Shown here one piece after another: positions 51,612 through 61,102 of a DNA stretch of 64,000 bases. The DNA lies in the NCBI RefSeq assembly GCF_023101665.1, contig NZ_CP082161.1:2728001-2792000 (forward strand). The letters are read 5' to 3'. Each line of letters opens with the position of its first letter. Positions within the stretch are counted from its first letter, which is position 1. The notes under the pieces were generated by a model. The model ran no database searches. It worked only from the letters and a program-made list of their open reading frames with translations, and was not told the origin of the DNA. A program made the position numbers and the translations under genes. The stretch is from Bradyrhizobium sp. 195. Its GTDB lineage: Bacteria > Pseudomonadota > Alphaproteobacteria > Rhizobiales > Xanthobacteraceae.

Positions 51612-53601
51612 GCTCGATTGGTCGGCCATCCCGTTCGACCAGCCGATTCCGCTGATTGCGGGCGCGGTGGTGCTGATCGCGATCCTCGCGGTGCTGGTCT
51701 GGGTCGTGGTGAAGGGACATCTGCCCTATCTCTGGCACGAGTGGATCACCAGTGTCGATCACAAGCGGATCGGCGTCATGTACATTCTGCTGGCTTCGGT
51801 CATGCTGCTGCGCGGCGGCAGCGACGCCATCATGATGCGGATCCAGCAGGCCATCGCCTATCAGTCGCAGGGCTATCTGCCGCCGGAGCACTACAACCAG
51901 ATCTTCTCGGCGCACGGCACCATCATGATCTTCTTCGTGGCGATGCCCTTCGTGATCGGGCTGATGAACCTCGTCGTGCCGCTTCAGCTCGGCGTGCGCG
52001 ACGTCGCGTTCCCGACGCTCAATTCGGTCGGGTTCTGGCTGACCGCGACCGGCGCGCTGCTGGTCAATCTCTCGCTCGTAATCGGCGAATTCGCGCGCAC
52101 CGGCTGGCTCGCCTTTCCGCCGCTGTCGGGACTGTCTTATTCACCGGGGGTCGGCGTCGATTACTACGCCTGGTCGCTCCAGATATCCGGCGTCGGCACG
52201 CTGGTGGCCGGCATCAACCTCGTCACCACCGTGCTGAAGCTGCGCACCAAAGGCATGAACTATCTGCGCATGCCGATGTTCTGCTGGACCACGCTGGCCT
52301 CGAATCTTCTCATCGTCGCAGCCTTTCCGATCCTCACCGCCACGCTCGCGATGCTCTTGCTCGACCGTTACCTCGGCTTCCACTTCTTCACCAACGAGGC
52401 CGGCGGCAACGTCATGATGTTCATGAATTTGATCTGGGCCTGGGGCCATCCCGAGGTCTACATCCTGGTGCTGCCGGCGTTCGGCATCTTCTCCGAGGTG
52501 GTCTCGACCTTCTCCGGCAAGGCGCTGTTCGGCTATCGCTCGATGGTGCTCGCGACCATGGCAATCTGCGTCGTCTCCTTCATGGTCTGGCTGCACCATT
52601 TCTTCACGATGGGTGCGGGCCCCGACGTGAACGCCATCTTCGGCATCGCCAGCATGATCATCGCGATACCGACAGGCGTGAAGATCTACAATTGGCTGTT
52701 CACGATGTATGGCGGCCGCATCCGTTTCGCGACGCCGATGCTGTGGTCGGTCGGCTTCATGGTGACATTCATCATCGGCGGTCTGACGGGCGTCCTGCTC
52801 GCCGTGCCGCCGGCCGATTTCATGCTTCACAACAGCATGTTCCTGGTGGCGCACTTCCACAACGTCATCATCGGCGGCGTGCTGTTCGGCGCCTTCGCCG
52901 GCTTCGAATATTGGTTTCCGAAGGCGTTCGGCTTCCGTCTCGACGAGCGCTGGGGCAAGGCCGGGTTCTGGTTCACCTTCCTCGGCTTCTTCATCACCTT
53001 CATCCCGCTCTATATCGCCGGCATGCTCGGTATGACACGGCGGATGCAGCATTATGACGTCGCGGCGTGGCGGCCCTGGATGATCGTTGCAGCCGCTGGC
53101 ATGGCCGTGCTGACGATCGGCGTGATCTGCCAGATCGTGCAGCTCGTGGTCAGCATTCGCAATCGCGAGGCTCTGCGCGACCGCACTGGCGATCCCTGGG
53201 ATGGCCGCTCGCTGGAATGGGCGACCTCGTCGCCGCCGCCCGTGTTCAATTTCGCCCTCAATCCGGATGTGCGCGGCGAGGACGCTTATTGGCACATGAA
53301 GGCTCACGCCCAACAGCAATCGCTCGAACGCGACAGGCCGGAATACCAGGATATCGAGATGCCCCGGAATTCCCCGACCGGCTTCGTCTGCGCGTTCTTC
53401 GCCACCATCATGGGCTTTGCGCTGATCTGGCACATTTGGTGGATGGTGATTCTGGGCGGCTTGGGCGCGTGGGCGACCTTCGTCGTGTTCGCCTGGCGGG
53501 ACCACGACGAATACGTCATCCCGGCCGAGGAGGTCGCGACGATAGACCGCGTGAATATTGAGGAGCGGCGCAGCCTTGTCAGCATGGCGGGGACCGTCTG
53601 A
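51598..53601 (+). CDS. cyoB: Quinol oxidase subunit I (CyoB-like)
   Basis: The 667-residue catalytic heme-copper subunit of a bo3-type oxidase, with about 15 hydrophobic segments. HGTIMIFF holds a heme ligand; the binuclear centre shows [17 protein letters not shown] with the His-Tyr crosslink pair, HHFFTMG with two CuB histidines, and HFHNVIIGG with two heme ligands. Start ATG 51598 or 51601 behind GGAGG. The overlap with cyoA and the one-base overlap with cyoC show a tightly coupled operon. It reduces O2 and pumps protons with quinol as donor. Confidence 0.95.
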   Translation: MMLGKLDWSAIPFDQPIPLIAGAVVLIAILAVLVWVVVKGHLPYLWHEWITSVDHKRIGVMYILLASVMLLRGGSDAIMMRIQQAIAYQSQGYLPPEHYNQIFSAHGTIMIFFVAMPFVIGLMNLVVPLQLGVRDVAFPTLNSVGFWLTATGALLVNLSLVIGEFARTGWLAFPPLSGLSYSPGVGVDYYAWSLQISGVGTLVAGINLVTTVLKLRTKGMNYLRMPMFCWTTLASNLLIVAAFPILTATLAMLLLDRYLGFHFFTNEAGGNVMMFMNLIWAWGHPEVYILVLPAFGIFSEVVSTFSGKALFGYRSMVLATMAICVVSFMVWLHHFFTMGAGPDVNAIFGIASMIIAIPTGVKIYNWLFTMYGGRIRFATPMLWSVGFMVTFIIGGLTGVLLAVPPADFMLHNSMFLVAHFHNVIIGGVLFGAFAGFEYWFPKAFGFRLDERWGKAGFWFTFLGFFITFIPLYIAGMLGMTRRMQHYDVAAWRPWMIVAAAGMAVLTIGVICQIVQLVVSIRNREALRDRTGDPWDGRSLEWATSSPPPVFNFALNPDVRGEDAYWHMKAHAQQQSLERDRPEYQDIEMPRNSPTGFVCAFFATIMGFALIWHIWWMVILGGLGAWATFVVFAWRDHDEYVIPAEEVATIDRVNIEERRSLVSMAGTV

Positions 53602-54242
53602 TGACGATGACCGCGACAGCCGGCCACGCGCACGCCGATCCCCATCACATCGGCGTCGTGATCGAGCATCCCGGACCCGCGTCGAAGCGGATCGTGACCG
53701 CCTACGGCTTCTGGATCTTCCTGCTCTCGGACATCGTGATGTTCTCCTGCTTCTTTGCAGCCTACGCGGTGCTGTCCGGCCAGACCGCGGATGGGCCGAA
53801 AGGTTCGGAGATTTTCGAGCAGAAGAACGTCGCGATCGAGACGGTCTGCCTGCTCTTGTCGAGCTTCACCTGCGGCATGGCCAGCATCGCGGCCGATGTG
53901 CGCAACCGGTTCTGGTTCTATCTCGGCATGAGCGTGACCTGCGTGCTCGGTCTCATATTCCTCGTTCTCGAGTTCCGCGAATTCGCCGATCTCGTCGCGC
54001 GCGGCTATGGCCCGTCCCGCAGCGCGTTCCTGACCGCATTCTTCTCGCTGGTCGGCTGCCACGGCCTGCATGTTTCCGCCGGCGTCTTGTGGCTGCTCAC
54101 CATGATGGCCCAGGTGTTCGCCAAGGGGTTCCGTGCCGACATATTGCGCCGGATGATGTGCTTTGCGCTGTTCTGGCATGCGCTCGACATCATCTGGGTC
54201 GCAGTGTTCTCCGTCGTCTACCTGCTTGGGAGCGCCGCATGA
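53601..54242 (+). CDS. cyoC: Quinol oxidase subunit III (CyoC-like)
   Basis: A 213-residue five-helix subunit III, with His-rich start (GHAHADPHHIGV) and the stretch YGFWIFLLSDIVMFSCFFAAYAVLS. Conserved acidic residues lie in EQKNVAIETVCLLLSSFTCG, and the end block GCHGLHVSAGVLWLL holds His residues typical of the family. The ATG overlaps the cyoB stop by one base (TGATG). It stabilises the complex and is thought to help proton uptake. Confidence 0.93.
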   Translation: MTMTATAGHAHADPHHIGVVIEHPGPASKRIVTAYGFWIFLLSDIVMFSCFFAAYAVLSGQTADGPKGSEIFEQKNVAIETVCLLLSSFTCGMASIAADVRNRFWFYLGMSVTCVLGLIFLVLEFREFADLVARGYGPSRSAFLTAFFSLVGCHGLHVSAGVLWLLTMMAQVFAKGFRADILRRMMCFALFWHALDIIWVAVFSVVYLLGSAA

Positions 54243-54625
54243 GCGATCAGACGCATGTGCCGGCCGGGCACGATCTCGCGCCAGGTGACGAAGAGCAACA
54301 CAGTGTCGGCACCCGCATCCTCGGCTACGTCGTCGGCCTTGTCCTGGCGCTGCTGCTCACGGCGACGTCGTTCTTCATCGCCGGCACCGATCTGGTCTGG
54401 CAACCGTCCATCCCCGTCGCGCTGATCGTGCTCGCGATCGCGCAGATGGGCGTGCATCTGGTGTTCTTCCTGCACATCACCACTGGCCCGGACAACACCA
54501 ACAACGTGCTGGCGCTCGCCTTCGGGCTGCTGGTGGTCTTCCTCGTGGTCGGAGGGACGGTCTGGATCATGGCGCATCTGAACGCCAACATGCCGCCGAT
54601 GGACCACATCATGCGGATGCAGTGA
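54239..54625 (+). CDS. cyoD: Quinol oxidase subunit IV (CyoD-like)
   Basis: A 128-residue small subunit with three hydrophobic segments (ILGYVVGLVLALLLTATSFF, IPVALIVLAIAQMGVHLVFFL, LALAFGLLVVFLVVGGTVW). His in GVHLVFFLHI is conserved in CyoD. The ATG overlaps the cyoC stop by four bases. Ends the cyo operon; no cyoE gene follows, so heme O synthase must be encoded elsewhere. Confidence 0.92.
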   Translation: MSDQTHVPAGHDLAPGDEEQHSVGTRILGYVVGLVLALLLTATSFFIAGTDLVWQPSIPVALIVLAIAQMGVHLVFFLHITTGPDNTNNVLALAFGLLVVFLVVGGTVWIMAHLNANMPPMDHIMRMQ

Positions 54626-54638
54626 TGGAACCCGCCCT

Positions 54639-54670
54639 AAAAAGAAGAGCCGCTTGTGATGACAAGCGGC
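54639..54670 (-). terminator. Intrinsic terminator reading leftward, possible sRNA 3' end
   Basis: A 9-bp perfect stem (54649-54657 with 54662-54670, arms GCCGCTTGT and ACAAGCGGC, loop of 4) is followed on the minus strand by UCUUCUUUUU, a classical intrinsic terminator. On the plus strand there is no T-run, so it works mainly leftward. The nearest leftward gene (nuclease) ends 176 bases upstream, leaving room for a separate small RNA. It also closes the cyo operon region. Confidence 0.65.
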
Positions 54671-54845
54671 CCAAGTCTAGGGAGGAAACGCCCAAGCAAG
54701 ACAATCGGGCCGGAGCCGGATTGCCGCCAAGGAAACGCACGCGCAAGCGCTTGCGTCCGCATACCAATGCGGCAACTCCCGATGAAGTTCAATTCCGGAT
54801 CAATACGGTCTCGGACTACCACTCACGGGTGTGTGAGCGATTTTT

Positions 54846-55634
54846 TCACTTTGGCCGGCGGCAATTATAGGCCTTGCGGAAGCCGGCGGCCTGAGCGTCG
54901 TCCTCCGAGCAGAACCAGCGGTCGGGCTTGGTGGTTGCCGGGTAGCTTGGGCAGCCGCGCAGATGATAGATGCCGATATTGCCGGTGACGCGCGCGCGTA
55001 CCGCGAGCTTGCCCTTGATGCTGCAGCTCGGCGGCATCGTCAGCTCCTCCGGGAACAGCACGGTGCGGATTTCCTTGTCGCGGTCCTGGCGGCAGGCAGC
55101 GCCCAGCAATGCGCCGTCCTTTTTGCCGGCGCGGAAGTCCTGCGGTGCAACAAAGCAGCCTTTCCAGATGCCGACGCCGGCTGTCTTGGCTTCGGTCGCG
55201 GCCGGCTTGACGTTCGCTTTGATCGGCTCCCGAGCGACAGCAAAGCCGAGCTTGACCAGCTGTTCGTTCAAAGTCGATTTGTCGCCCTCAGCCGTGCAGA
55301 TCGCCCGGTGCCGCTTGCCAAAACTCTTCTCCGGCCCGACATCGTCACAGCGCACCGTCCGCTTGCCGATCAGCTTGGTCAGCTGGTCACGAGCCTCGAT
55401 GCCGCAGGTCCAGGGATCGGCGTGATCGTCGATACAGACCTGGTCCAGCTCGGGTGCGTCGACGCCGTCGAGCCGATAGGTGGCGTCGCCAAGCTGGATG
55501 GAATTGCCGTCGCGGACCGTCGCGGCGGCGGTCAGCGCGGAAGCCGGCTCGGAGGACGCCAGGAATCCGGACAGGGCGAAAAACCCAACGAGCGCAAAAG
55601 CGCGGGCGGCGGCAAAGACATTTCGGAAGGACAT
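54846..55634 (-). CDS. Thermonuclease-like (SNase family) secreted protein
   Basis: A 262-residue exported nuclease-family protein. Residues 1-33 form a signal peptide ([20 protein letters not shown]). The staphylococcal-nuclease-like domain includes [19 protein letters not shown] with the ligand Asp, then [16 protein letters not shown] and GRHRAIC-type strand (here [11 protein letters not shown]). The C-terminal 80 residues are a separate small region with [27 protein letters not shown] and two Cys pairs. The catalytic Arg/Glu set is only partly evident, so activity is likely but unproven. Confidence 0.85.
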   Translation of the reverse strand: MSFRNVFAAARAFALVGFFALSGFLASSEPASALTAAATVRDGNSIQLGDATYRLDGVDAPELDQVCIDDHADPWTCGIEARDQLTKLIGKRTVRCDDVGPEKSFGKRHRAICTAEGDKSTLNEQLVKLGFAVAREPIKANVKPAATEAKTAGVGIWKGCFVAPQDFRAGKKDGALLGAACRQDRDKEIRTVLFPEELTMPPSCSIKGKLAVRARVTGNIGIYHLRGCPSYPATTKPDRWFCSEDDAQAAGFRKAYNCRRPK

Positions 55635-55834
55635 ACGGTCTCGCTATCGATGGCTCGGGCGCCTGTTCCTAGCATTCGGACGGGGCGATACCAATGGTCT
55701 GCACCCTGCGAAGTGCGACATTCCGGCCTCGCGGCTTTACTCCCCGCCCGCTCTGATCCTATCGTTTGCGGCCTTGCCGACCGTGCAGGCCGAATCGCCC
55801 GGAAAGCGGCGAGGGCGGGAGGAAAAAGGTTGCG

Positions 55835-57433
55835 ATGAAAGACCCCGTGGACGTCCTGATCATCGGCGCTGGCGCTTCGGGCGCCGCGGTGGCGTGGTCG
55901 CTGGCCGAGACCAAGATGCACATTCTCTGCCTGGAGCAGGGCGGCTGGATGAACCCGGCGGAATATCCGAGCACGGGTCGGGACTGGGAGGCGAAATTCT
56001 ACGGTGAATGGTCGTCGAGCCCGAACGTTCGCGGCCGGCCCGAGGACTATCCTGTTAACGACGACAATTCGCCGATCAAGGTCGTCAACTACAACGCGGT
56101 CGGCGGCTCGACGGTGATGCACACCGCGCACTGGCCGCGGCTGCATCCTTCCGATTTCAAGGTGAAGACGCTCGACGGCGTCGCCGAGGACTGGCCGATC
56201 GATTACGACGCGCTGACCCCGTTCTTCGAAGAGAATGACCGCATGATGGGCACGTCCGGCTTGTCGGGCGATCCGCTCTCGCCGCTGACGCATCCGCCGA
56301 TGCCGCAGCAGCCGCTCGGATTGTCCGGCGCCATCATCGGCAAGGCCATGAACAAGCTCGGCTGGCACTGGTGGCCGTCGGACACGACGGTCGCGACGAT
56401 GGATTATGAAGGCCGGGCACGCTGCATCAATCTCGGCCATTGCACGCCGGCCTGCGCGCAAGGCGCAAAATCCTCCACGGACATCACCTATTGGCCGCAT
56501 GCGATCCGCGCCGGCGTCGAGCTGCGCACCCATTGCCGGGTGCGCGAGATCACCACCGACGAGAACGGCATGGCTTCGGGCGTGGTCTATTACGACAAGG
56601 ACGGCGTCGAGCAGTTCCAGCCGGCGCATGTCGTCATCATCGCCTGCAACGGCGTCGGCACGCCGCGACTGTTGCTGAACTCGGCGTCCTCGCGCTTTCC
56701 GAACGGCCTTGCCAATACGTCAGGCCTCGTCGGCAAGAACCTGATGTTCCATCCTTATGCGCAGATCTACGGTTACGTGAAGGAGCCGACAGATAGCAAC
56801 CGCGCGCCGCCGACCTGCCTGTGGAGCAAGGAATGGTACGACACCGACTTGTCGCGCGGCTTCGTGCGCGGCTATGGCGTGCAGTTCGTGCGTGGGGCAG
56901 GGCCGGTGTTCGAGGCTGTCGTCAGCGAGCAGAAGGGCATTCTGCCCTGGGGCGATGATCACCATCGCGTCTTCCGCAAGCTGAACGGCCATCGGCTGGG
57001 CTTCTCCGCGATCTGCGAGGATCTGCCGGAGGAGCACAACCAGGTCACGCTGGATCCGGTGCTGAAGGACAGCCACGGCATTCCCGCGCCGAAGATCGAC
57101 TACACGATCAGCGAGAACAGCCGGAAGATGATGGAGCATGCGCTGGCGCGCGGCCGGGAGGTCCTCGAGACGGCAGGCGCCACCGATATCTGCATCAACT
57201 CGCCCATCCCCTGGGGCGGTTGGCACCTGCTCGGCACCGCGCGGATGGGAACCGATCCCGCGCGTTCCGTCGTCAACGAATGGGGGCGCACGCACGACGT
57301 GAAGAACCTCTTCATTGTCGACGGCAGCATTTTCGTCACCTCGGGCGGGGTGAACCCGACCTCCACCATCCAGGCCCTTGCGCTGTACATCGCCGACCAG
57401 ATGAAGCAGCGCCTGGCCAATTTGTTCGACTGA
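55835..57433 (+). CDS. GMC family FAD oxidoreductase
   Basis: A 532-residue flavoprotein of the GMC/gluconate-dehydrogenase large-subunit type. The FAD motif is VLIIGAGASGAAVAWSLAE, GGSTVMHTAHWPRLHPSDF gives the flavin loop, and the C-terminus has the catalytic His in WGGWHLLGTARMG plus NLFIVDGSIFVTSGGVNPT. No Tat or Sec signal was seen, unlike periplasmic gluconate dehydrogenases. Start ATG 55835 is supported by GGGAGGAAAA upstream. It may act with the small protein encoded at 57623. Substrate unknown, probably a sugar or alcohol. Confidence 0.88.
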   Translation: MKDPVDVLIIGAGASGAAVAWSLAETKMHILCLEQGGWMNPAEYPSTGRDWEAKFYGEWSSSPNVRGRPEDYPVNDDNSPIKVVNYNAVGGSTVMHTAHWPRLHPSDFKVKTLDGVAEDWPIDYDALTPFFEENDRMMGTSGLSGDPLSPLTHPPMPQQPLGLSGAIIGKAMNKLGWHWWPSDTTVATMDYEGRARCINLGHCTPACAQGAKSSTDITYWPHAIRAGVELRTHCRVREITTDENGMASGVVYYDKDGVEQFQPAHVVIIACNGVGTPRLLLNSASSRFPNGLANTSGLVGKNLMFHPYAQIYGYVKEPTDSNRAPPTCLWSKEWYDTDLSRGFVRGYGVQFVRGAGPVFEAVVSEQKGILPWGDDHHRVFRKLNGHRLGFSAICEDLPEEHNQVTLDPVLKDSHGIPAPKIDYTISENSRKMMEHALARGREVLETAGATDICINSPIPWGGWHLLGTARMGTDPARSVVNEWGRTHDVKNLFIVDGSIFVTSGGVNPTSTIQALALYIADQMKQRLANLFD

Positions 57434-57470
57434 ACATGACGAAGAATGAAGCGACCTCCGCGCTCGGTGC

Positions 57471-57590
57471 ACCTCTCCCGCTTGCGGGAGAGGTCGGCGC
57501 AACGCGCCGGGTGAGGGCTCTTTCCTCTGGGGGATTCCCTCCGTGGAGACACCCTCTCCCCAACCCTCCCCCGCAAGCGAGGGAGGGAGC
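57471..57590. repeat. Dispersed palindromic repeat, family 1, copy 3
   Basis: Begins with CCTCTCCCGC-TT-GCGGGAGAGG and ends with CCCTCCCCCGCAAGCGAGGGAGG, with GGTGAGGGCTC and GGAGACACCCTCTCCCCAAC between. Same order as the copies at 31705 and 33164; the right hairpin has two substitutions. It separates the GMC gene from the gene at 57623. Confidence 0.85.
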
Positions 57591-57622
57591 ACACCTTCAC
57601 CGCTGCGCCAGAAGAGGACACA

Positions 57623-58072
57623 ATGTCTGATCAACTTTCCCTGACGCCGCGGCAGCGCGATGATCTCCGCACCATCGCCGCGATGATCGTTCCCGCCAGC
57701 GACGAGTACAAGGTCCCGGGCGCCGACGATCCCGTGATCCAGGCCGACATGCTGGCAACGCTCGGCCGCGATACCAAGTTGGTGACGGCAGCGCTGGATC
57801 ATCTGGCGCGGCTGGCAGGTCAGCCGCTCGCCGGGCTCGATGCTGCCAGGCGCCATGCGGTGGCGCAGGAGTTTCGCGAGCACGGCGGCGCGGCCGCCGC
57901 AACACTCGTCCGCGTCGTGCTACAATGCTATTATCGCGACGATCGCGTGCTGCACTCGCTCGGACTTGAGCTGCGCGCGCCGTTTCCCAAGGGCCATGTG
58001 CTCCCGGACGGCGACTGGTCGTTGCTCGATCCCGTCAGGGCAAGACCTGTCAGCCTGAGAAGGGCGCCCTAG
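57623..58072 (+). CDS. Possible small subunit of a GMC-type dehydrogenase
   Basis: A 149-residue soluble protein starting LTPRQRDDLRTIAAMIVPAS. Residues 1-50 resemble the N-terminal region of gluconate 2-dehydrogenase subunit 3 proteins (LTPxQRxxLxxIAxxIVPxxD...PGA). The rest (AARRHAVAQEFREHGGAAAATLVRV, YYRDDRVLHSLGLE) is helical. It follows the GMC gene with a repeat in between. The pairing suggests a flavoprotein plus small-subunit unit lacking the cytochrome subunit. The assignment is tentative. Confidence 0.55.
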   Translation: MSDQLSLTPRQRDDLRTIAAMIVPASDEYKVPGADDPVIQADMLATLGRDTKLVTAALDHLARLAGQPLAGLDAARRHAVAQEFREHGGAAAATLVRVVLQCYYRDDRVLHSLGLELRAPFPKGHVLPDGDWSLLDPVRARPVSLRRAP

Positions 58073-58164
58073 CCACCTGGGTAGTCCAGCCCTGCGCTGC
58101 GGGCGTGCACCTTGCGCGACAGGGAACAGGCCACCATCTGTGTGAGCCTTCAAGGACTCTTGCC

Positions 58165-59184
58165 ATGCTGGATATTACCTCAGATATCGCCGATGACGCA
58201 CCGTCATCGCGAACGGCGGCTGCTGCTCCGATCGATGACCGGGCTCTGCTGGATGCCTATTCCAATGCCGTGATCGACGTGACCGACCGCGTCGGCCCTG
58301 CCGTGGTGCGCGTCGAGACCGGGCCAAAGGTGCCGAACGGCCGCGAACGCGGTGGGCTCGGCTCGGGCATCGTGATCTCGCCTGACGGACTCGTTCTCAC
58401 CAACAGCCATGTAGTCGGCTCGTCGAAGGAGATTCGGCTGCGGGACGTCGAGGGCCATGTCGGCGATGCCCGGGTGCTCGGCGTCGATCCCGACACCGAT
58501 CTTGCGCTGCTGCGCGCCAACGGCGTGCGCGATTTGCCCTATGCCGCGCTCGGCAACTCCAAGACCTTGCGTCGCGGTCAGCTGGTGATCGCGATCGGCA
58601 ATCCGCTCGGCTTCGAATCGACCGTGACCGCCGGCGTGGTCTCGGCGCTGGGGCGCTCGATCCGCTCGGTGAGCGGGCGCACCATCGAGGACGTGATCCA
58701 GACCGATGCCGCGCTCAATCCCGGCAATTCCGGCGGTCCCCTGGTGTCGTCGAACGCCGAGGTGATCGGCATCAACACCGCCATCATCAACGGCGCGCAG
58801 GGCATCTGCTTTGCGGTTGCCAGCAACACCGCGCAATTCGTGCTGTCGGAGATCATCCGCCACGGCTATGTCCGCCGCGCCTATATCGGCGTCGCCGGAC
58901 AGACCGCACCGGTGCCGCGGCGGCATGCGGTGCTGGCCGGGGTCGAAAACAAGATGGGCGCGCTGCTCGCGCAGATCGAGCCGGATGGCCCGGCGGCGAA
59001 GGCGGGCCTGCTGCCCGGCGACGTCGTGATCAGGCTCGACGGCATCGAGATCAATGGCGTCGACGATTTGATCCGCGTGCTCGACCGCGACCGTATCGGC
59101 CGGCGGCTCGCCATGGACGTGCTGCGGCTCGGCCGTCTGCGGGCGATCGACATCGACCCGATCGAGCGCAAGCCGCAACGCTAG
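58165..59184 (+). CDS. HtrA/DegP-like trypsin-family serine protease with one PDZ domain
   Basis: A 339-residue protease. The catalytic triad is His82 (TNSHVV), Asp112 (DTDLALL) and Ser189 (GNSGGPL); the FAVASNTAQF region closes the protease domain. A single PDZ domain (about 250-335) contains PAAKAGLLPGDVVIRLDG. The N-terminus MLDITSDIADDAPSSRTAAA is polar with no signal peptide or membrane segment, which is unusual for DegP. Upstream in-frame codons would not add a signal either. It may be cytoplasmic or exported by an unseen route. Function: quality control or regulated proteolysis. Confidence 0.85.
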   Translation: MLDITSDIADDAPSSRTAAAAPIDDRALLDAYSNAVIDVTDRVGPAVVRVETGPKVPNGRERGGLGSGIVISPDGLVLTNSHVVGSSKEIRLRDVEGHVGDARVLGVDPDTDLALLRANGVRDLPYAALGNSKTLRRGQLVIAIGNPLGFESTVTAGVVSALGRSIRSVSGRTIEDVIQTDAALNPGNSGGPLVSSNAEVIGINTAIINGAQGICFAVASNTAQFVLSEIIRHGYVRRAYIGVAGQTAPVPRRHAVLAGVENKMGALLAQIEPDGPAAKAGLLPGDVVIRLDGIEINGVDDLIRVLDRDRIGRRLAMDVLRLGRLRAIDIDPIERKPQR

Positions 59185-59243
59185 CGCTCCACGGTCGGGG
59201 CGGGGTATGACGGTGCCATGCCTCGCTTCCCGACCCTTGCCGC

Positions 59244-60971
59244 ATGATGCCGGCGCACGAGACCTACGACGTCATTGTCATCGGCGCCGGTGCCGGTGGC
59301 ATGACGGCGGCGGCCGTGGCCGCTGCCGAAGGCCTGCGCGTGCTGGTGATCGAGAAGAGCGCCTTTGTCGGTGGCACCACGGCCTGGTCCGGCGGCATGG
59401 TCTGGATCCCCGCCAATGCCAAAATGAAAGAGGTAGGGCTCTCCGACAGTGTCGCGGATGCCGTGCAGTACCTGTCGGGCACGGTGCCCGAGCCCGCCAA
59501 TGCCGGCCTGCGCGCCGCCTTTCTCGCGCGCGGGCCCGAAGTGATCGCTTATCTCGAAGCCAACACCGAGGTGCGGCTTCAGCCGGTGAAAACCTATCCG
59601 GATTATTATCCGGAACGGCTGGGCGCAACGCCCGGCGGCCGTGTGCTGGAGCCGGTTGCGTTCGATGGCACGCGGCTGGGCGCCGCCTTTGCGCGATTGC
59701 GGCCACCGCTGCCGGAGTTCACATTGTTCGGCGGGATGATGGTCAATCGTCTCGACATTCCGCACCTGCGGAAGGCGGGGAAATCGCTGCGCTCGACCCT
59801 GCGTGCGGCGCGGCTGATTTCCGAATATGCATTGCAGCGGCTGCGCAGCCCGCGCGGCACCACGCTGCATCTTGGCAATGCGCTTGCTGCGCGGCTCTAT
59901 GCCTCGCTGCTTTCGCGGCGGGTTGAAATTCTTTTCAGCGCCGACGTCGAAGATCTCTCGATGCAGGGTGATCGCGTCAGCGGCGTGGTGATCCGTCACG
60001 GCTCCCGCGACCGGCCGATCGCCGCGCGTCGCGGCGTCGTGCTGGCGACCGGCGGCTTTTCGCATGACGCTGTGTTGCGCAAGCGCCTTTTTCCGGCGGC
60101 AGCCGGATTTGTTTCGGCGACGAACACATCAGTGACGGGCGACGGACTTCGGCTCGCGGCCAAAGTCAGCGCCGCGCTCAACACGGACGCGACCAGCCCG
60201 GCCTCTTGGGTGCCGGCCTCGCTGTTCCGCCGGACTGATGGCAGCCGCGGCGTGTTCCCGCATATGGTGACCGACCGCGCCAAGCCCGGTGTGATCGCCG
60301 TCAACGCAGCGGGCCGGCGTTTCGTCAACGAAGCACTGTCGTACCACGAATTCGTGCTTGCCATGCTCCGTGATGGCAATGGCGAGCCGGACCGGCCATT
60401 CTACCTGATCTGTGACCGCGCGTTCCTGTGGGCCTACGGCCTCGGTCGCATCAAGCCGTTTACGCGCGGCTATTGGCGTCATGTGGCGAGTGGCGAGTTG
60501 ATCGAGGCTCCTAATATCGCAGAGCTCGCAACCAAGATCGGTGTTAAACCGTCCGCTCTTACGGCGACGATCGCGAGCTACAACGCCGATGCGAAAGAAG
60601 GTCGCGATGGCGAATTCGGCCGCGGCAGCACCGTCTATCAGCGCCACCTCGGCGATCTCTGCCACAAGCCCAATCCCTGCGTCGCGCCGATTCTCCGCGC
60701 CCCGTTCTTCGCGATGCGCATCCATCCGGCCGATCTCGGCACTGCCATCGGCATGAAGGTGGATGCGCGGGCGCGCGTGCTGCGCGAGGACGGCACGCCG
60801 ATTGCCGGCCTCTATGCCTGCGGCAACGACATGGGCTCGATCATGAACGGGAACTATCCGGGGTCGGGCATCATGTTGGGGTCGGCGCTGACGTTCGGGT
60901 ACATCGCGGGCCGGCATCTGGCGGAGGGGAGTGGGGAAGCAGCGTCGAGTGCCGCCAAGACGTCGATCTAG
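59244..60971 (+). CDS. FAD-dependent dehydrogenase, 3-ketosteroid-delta1-dehydrogenase/fumarate-reductase-like
   Basis: A 575-residue flavoprotein. The Rossmann motif is VIVIGAGAGGMTAAAVAAAEG, followed by VGGTTAWSGGMVW, which binds the flavin in the ketosteroid dehydrogenase and urocanate reductase branch. The C-terminus LYACGNDMGSIMNGNYPGSGIML is typical of this branch. Start ATG 59244 or 59247. No electron-transfer partner is adjacent. The substrate could be a cyclic ketone or a 3-keto acid; steroid activity is not proven. Confidence 0.85.
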   Translation: MMPAHETYDVIVIGAGAGGMTAAAVAAAEGLRVLVIEKSAFVGGTTAWSGGMVWIPANAKMKEVGLSDSVADAVQYLSGTVPEPANAGLRAAFLARGPEVIAYLEANTEVRLQPVKTYPDYYPERLGATPGGRVLEPVAFDGTRLGAAFARLRPPLPEFTLFGGMMVNRLDIPHLRKAGKSLRSTLRAARLISEYALQRLRSPRGTTLHLGNALAARLYASLLSRRVEILFSADVEDLSMQGDRVSGVVIRHGSRDRPIAARRGVVLATGGFSHDAVLRKRLFPAAAGFVSATNTSVTGDGLRLAAKVSAALNTDATSPASWVPASLFRRTDGSRGVFPHMVTDRAKPGVIAVNAAGRRFVNEALSYHEFVLAMLRDGNGEPDRPFYLICDRAFLWAYGLGRIKPFTRGYWRHVASGELIEAPNIAELATKIGVKPSALTATIASYNADAKEGRDGEFGRGSTVYQRHLGDLCHKPNPCVAPILRAPFFAMRIHPADLGTAIGMKVDARARVLREDGTPIAGLYACGNDMGSIMNGNYPGSGIMLGSALTFGYIAGRHLAEGSGEAASSAAKTSI

Positions 60972-60983
60972 CCACCCCACCGC

Positions 60984-61086
60984 TGTCATGCTCCGCGAAA
61001 GCGGGGCATCCAGTACGCCGCGGCCTATCAGCAGAACCGCACCGTCTCGGAGTACTGGATCGCCCGGTCAAGCCGGGCGATGACAC
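60984..61086. repeat. Inverted repeat, family 4 (TGTCAT...ATGACA type)
   Basis: Left arm begins TGTCATGCTCCGCGAAAGCG with CATCCAGTAC; right arm is GTACTGGAT-CGCCCGG-TCAA-GCCGGGCG-ATGACA. The outer arms are complementary over TGTCAT and CCAGTAC. Intergenic, between the flavoprotein gene and the indolepyruvate oxidoreductase gene. Similar repeats are frequent in alphaproteobacterial genomes. Confidence 0.75.
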
Positions 61087-61102
61087 TGACTGTCTGGTGA
61101 GG

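Noticed and set aside
54622..54870. 82-codon plus-strand open frame after cyoD
   Set aside because: It runs through the intrinsic terminator and has an Arg/Lys-rich, low-information sequence; more likely non-coding.
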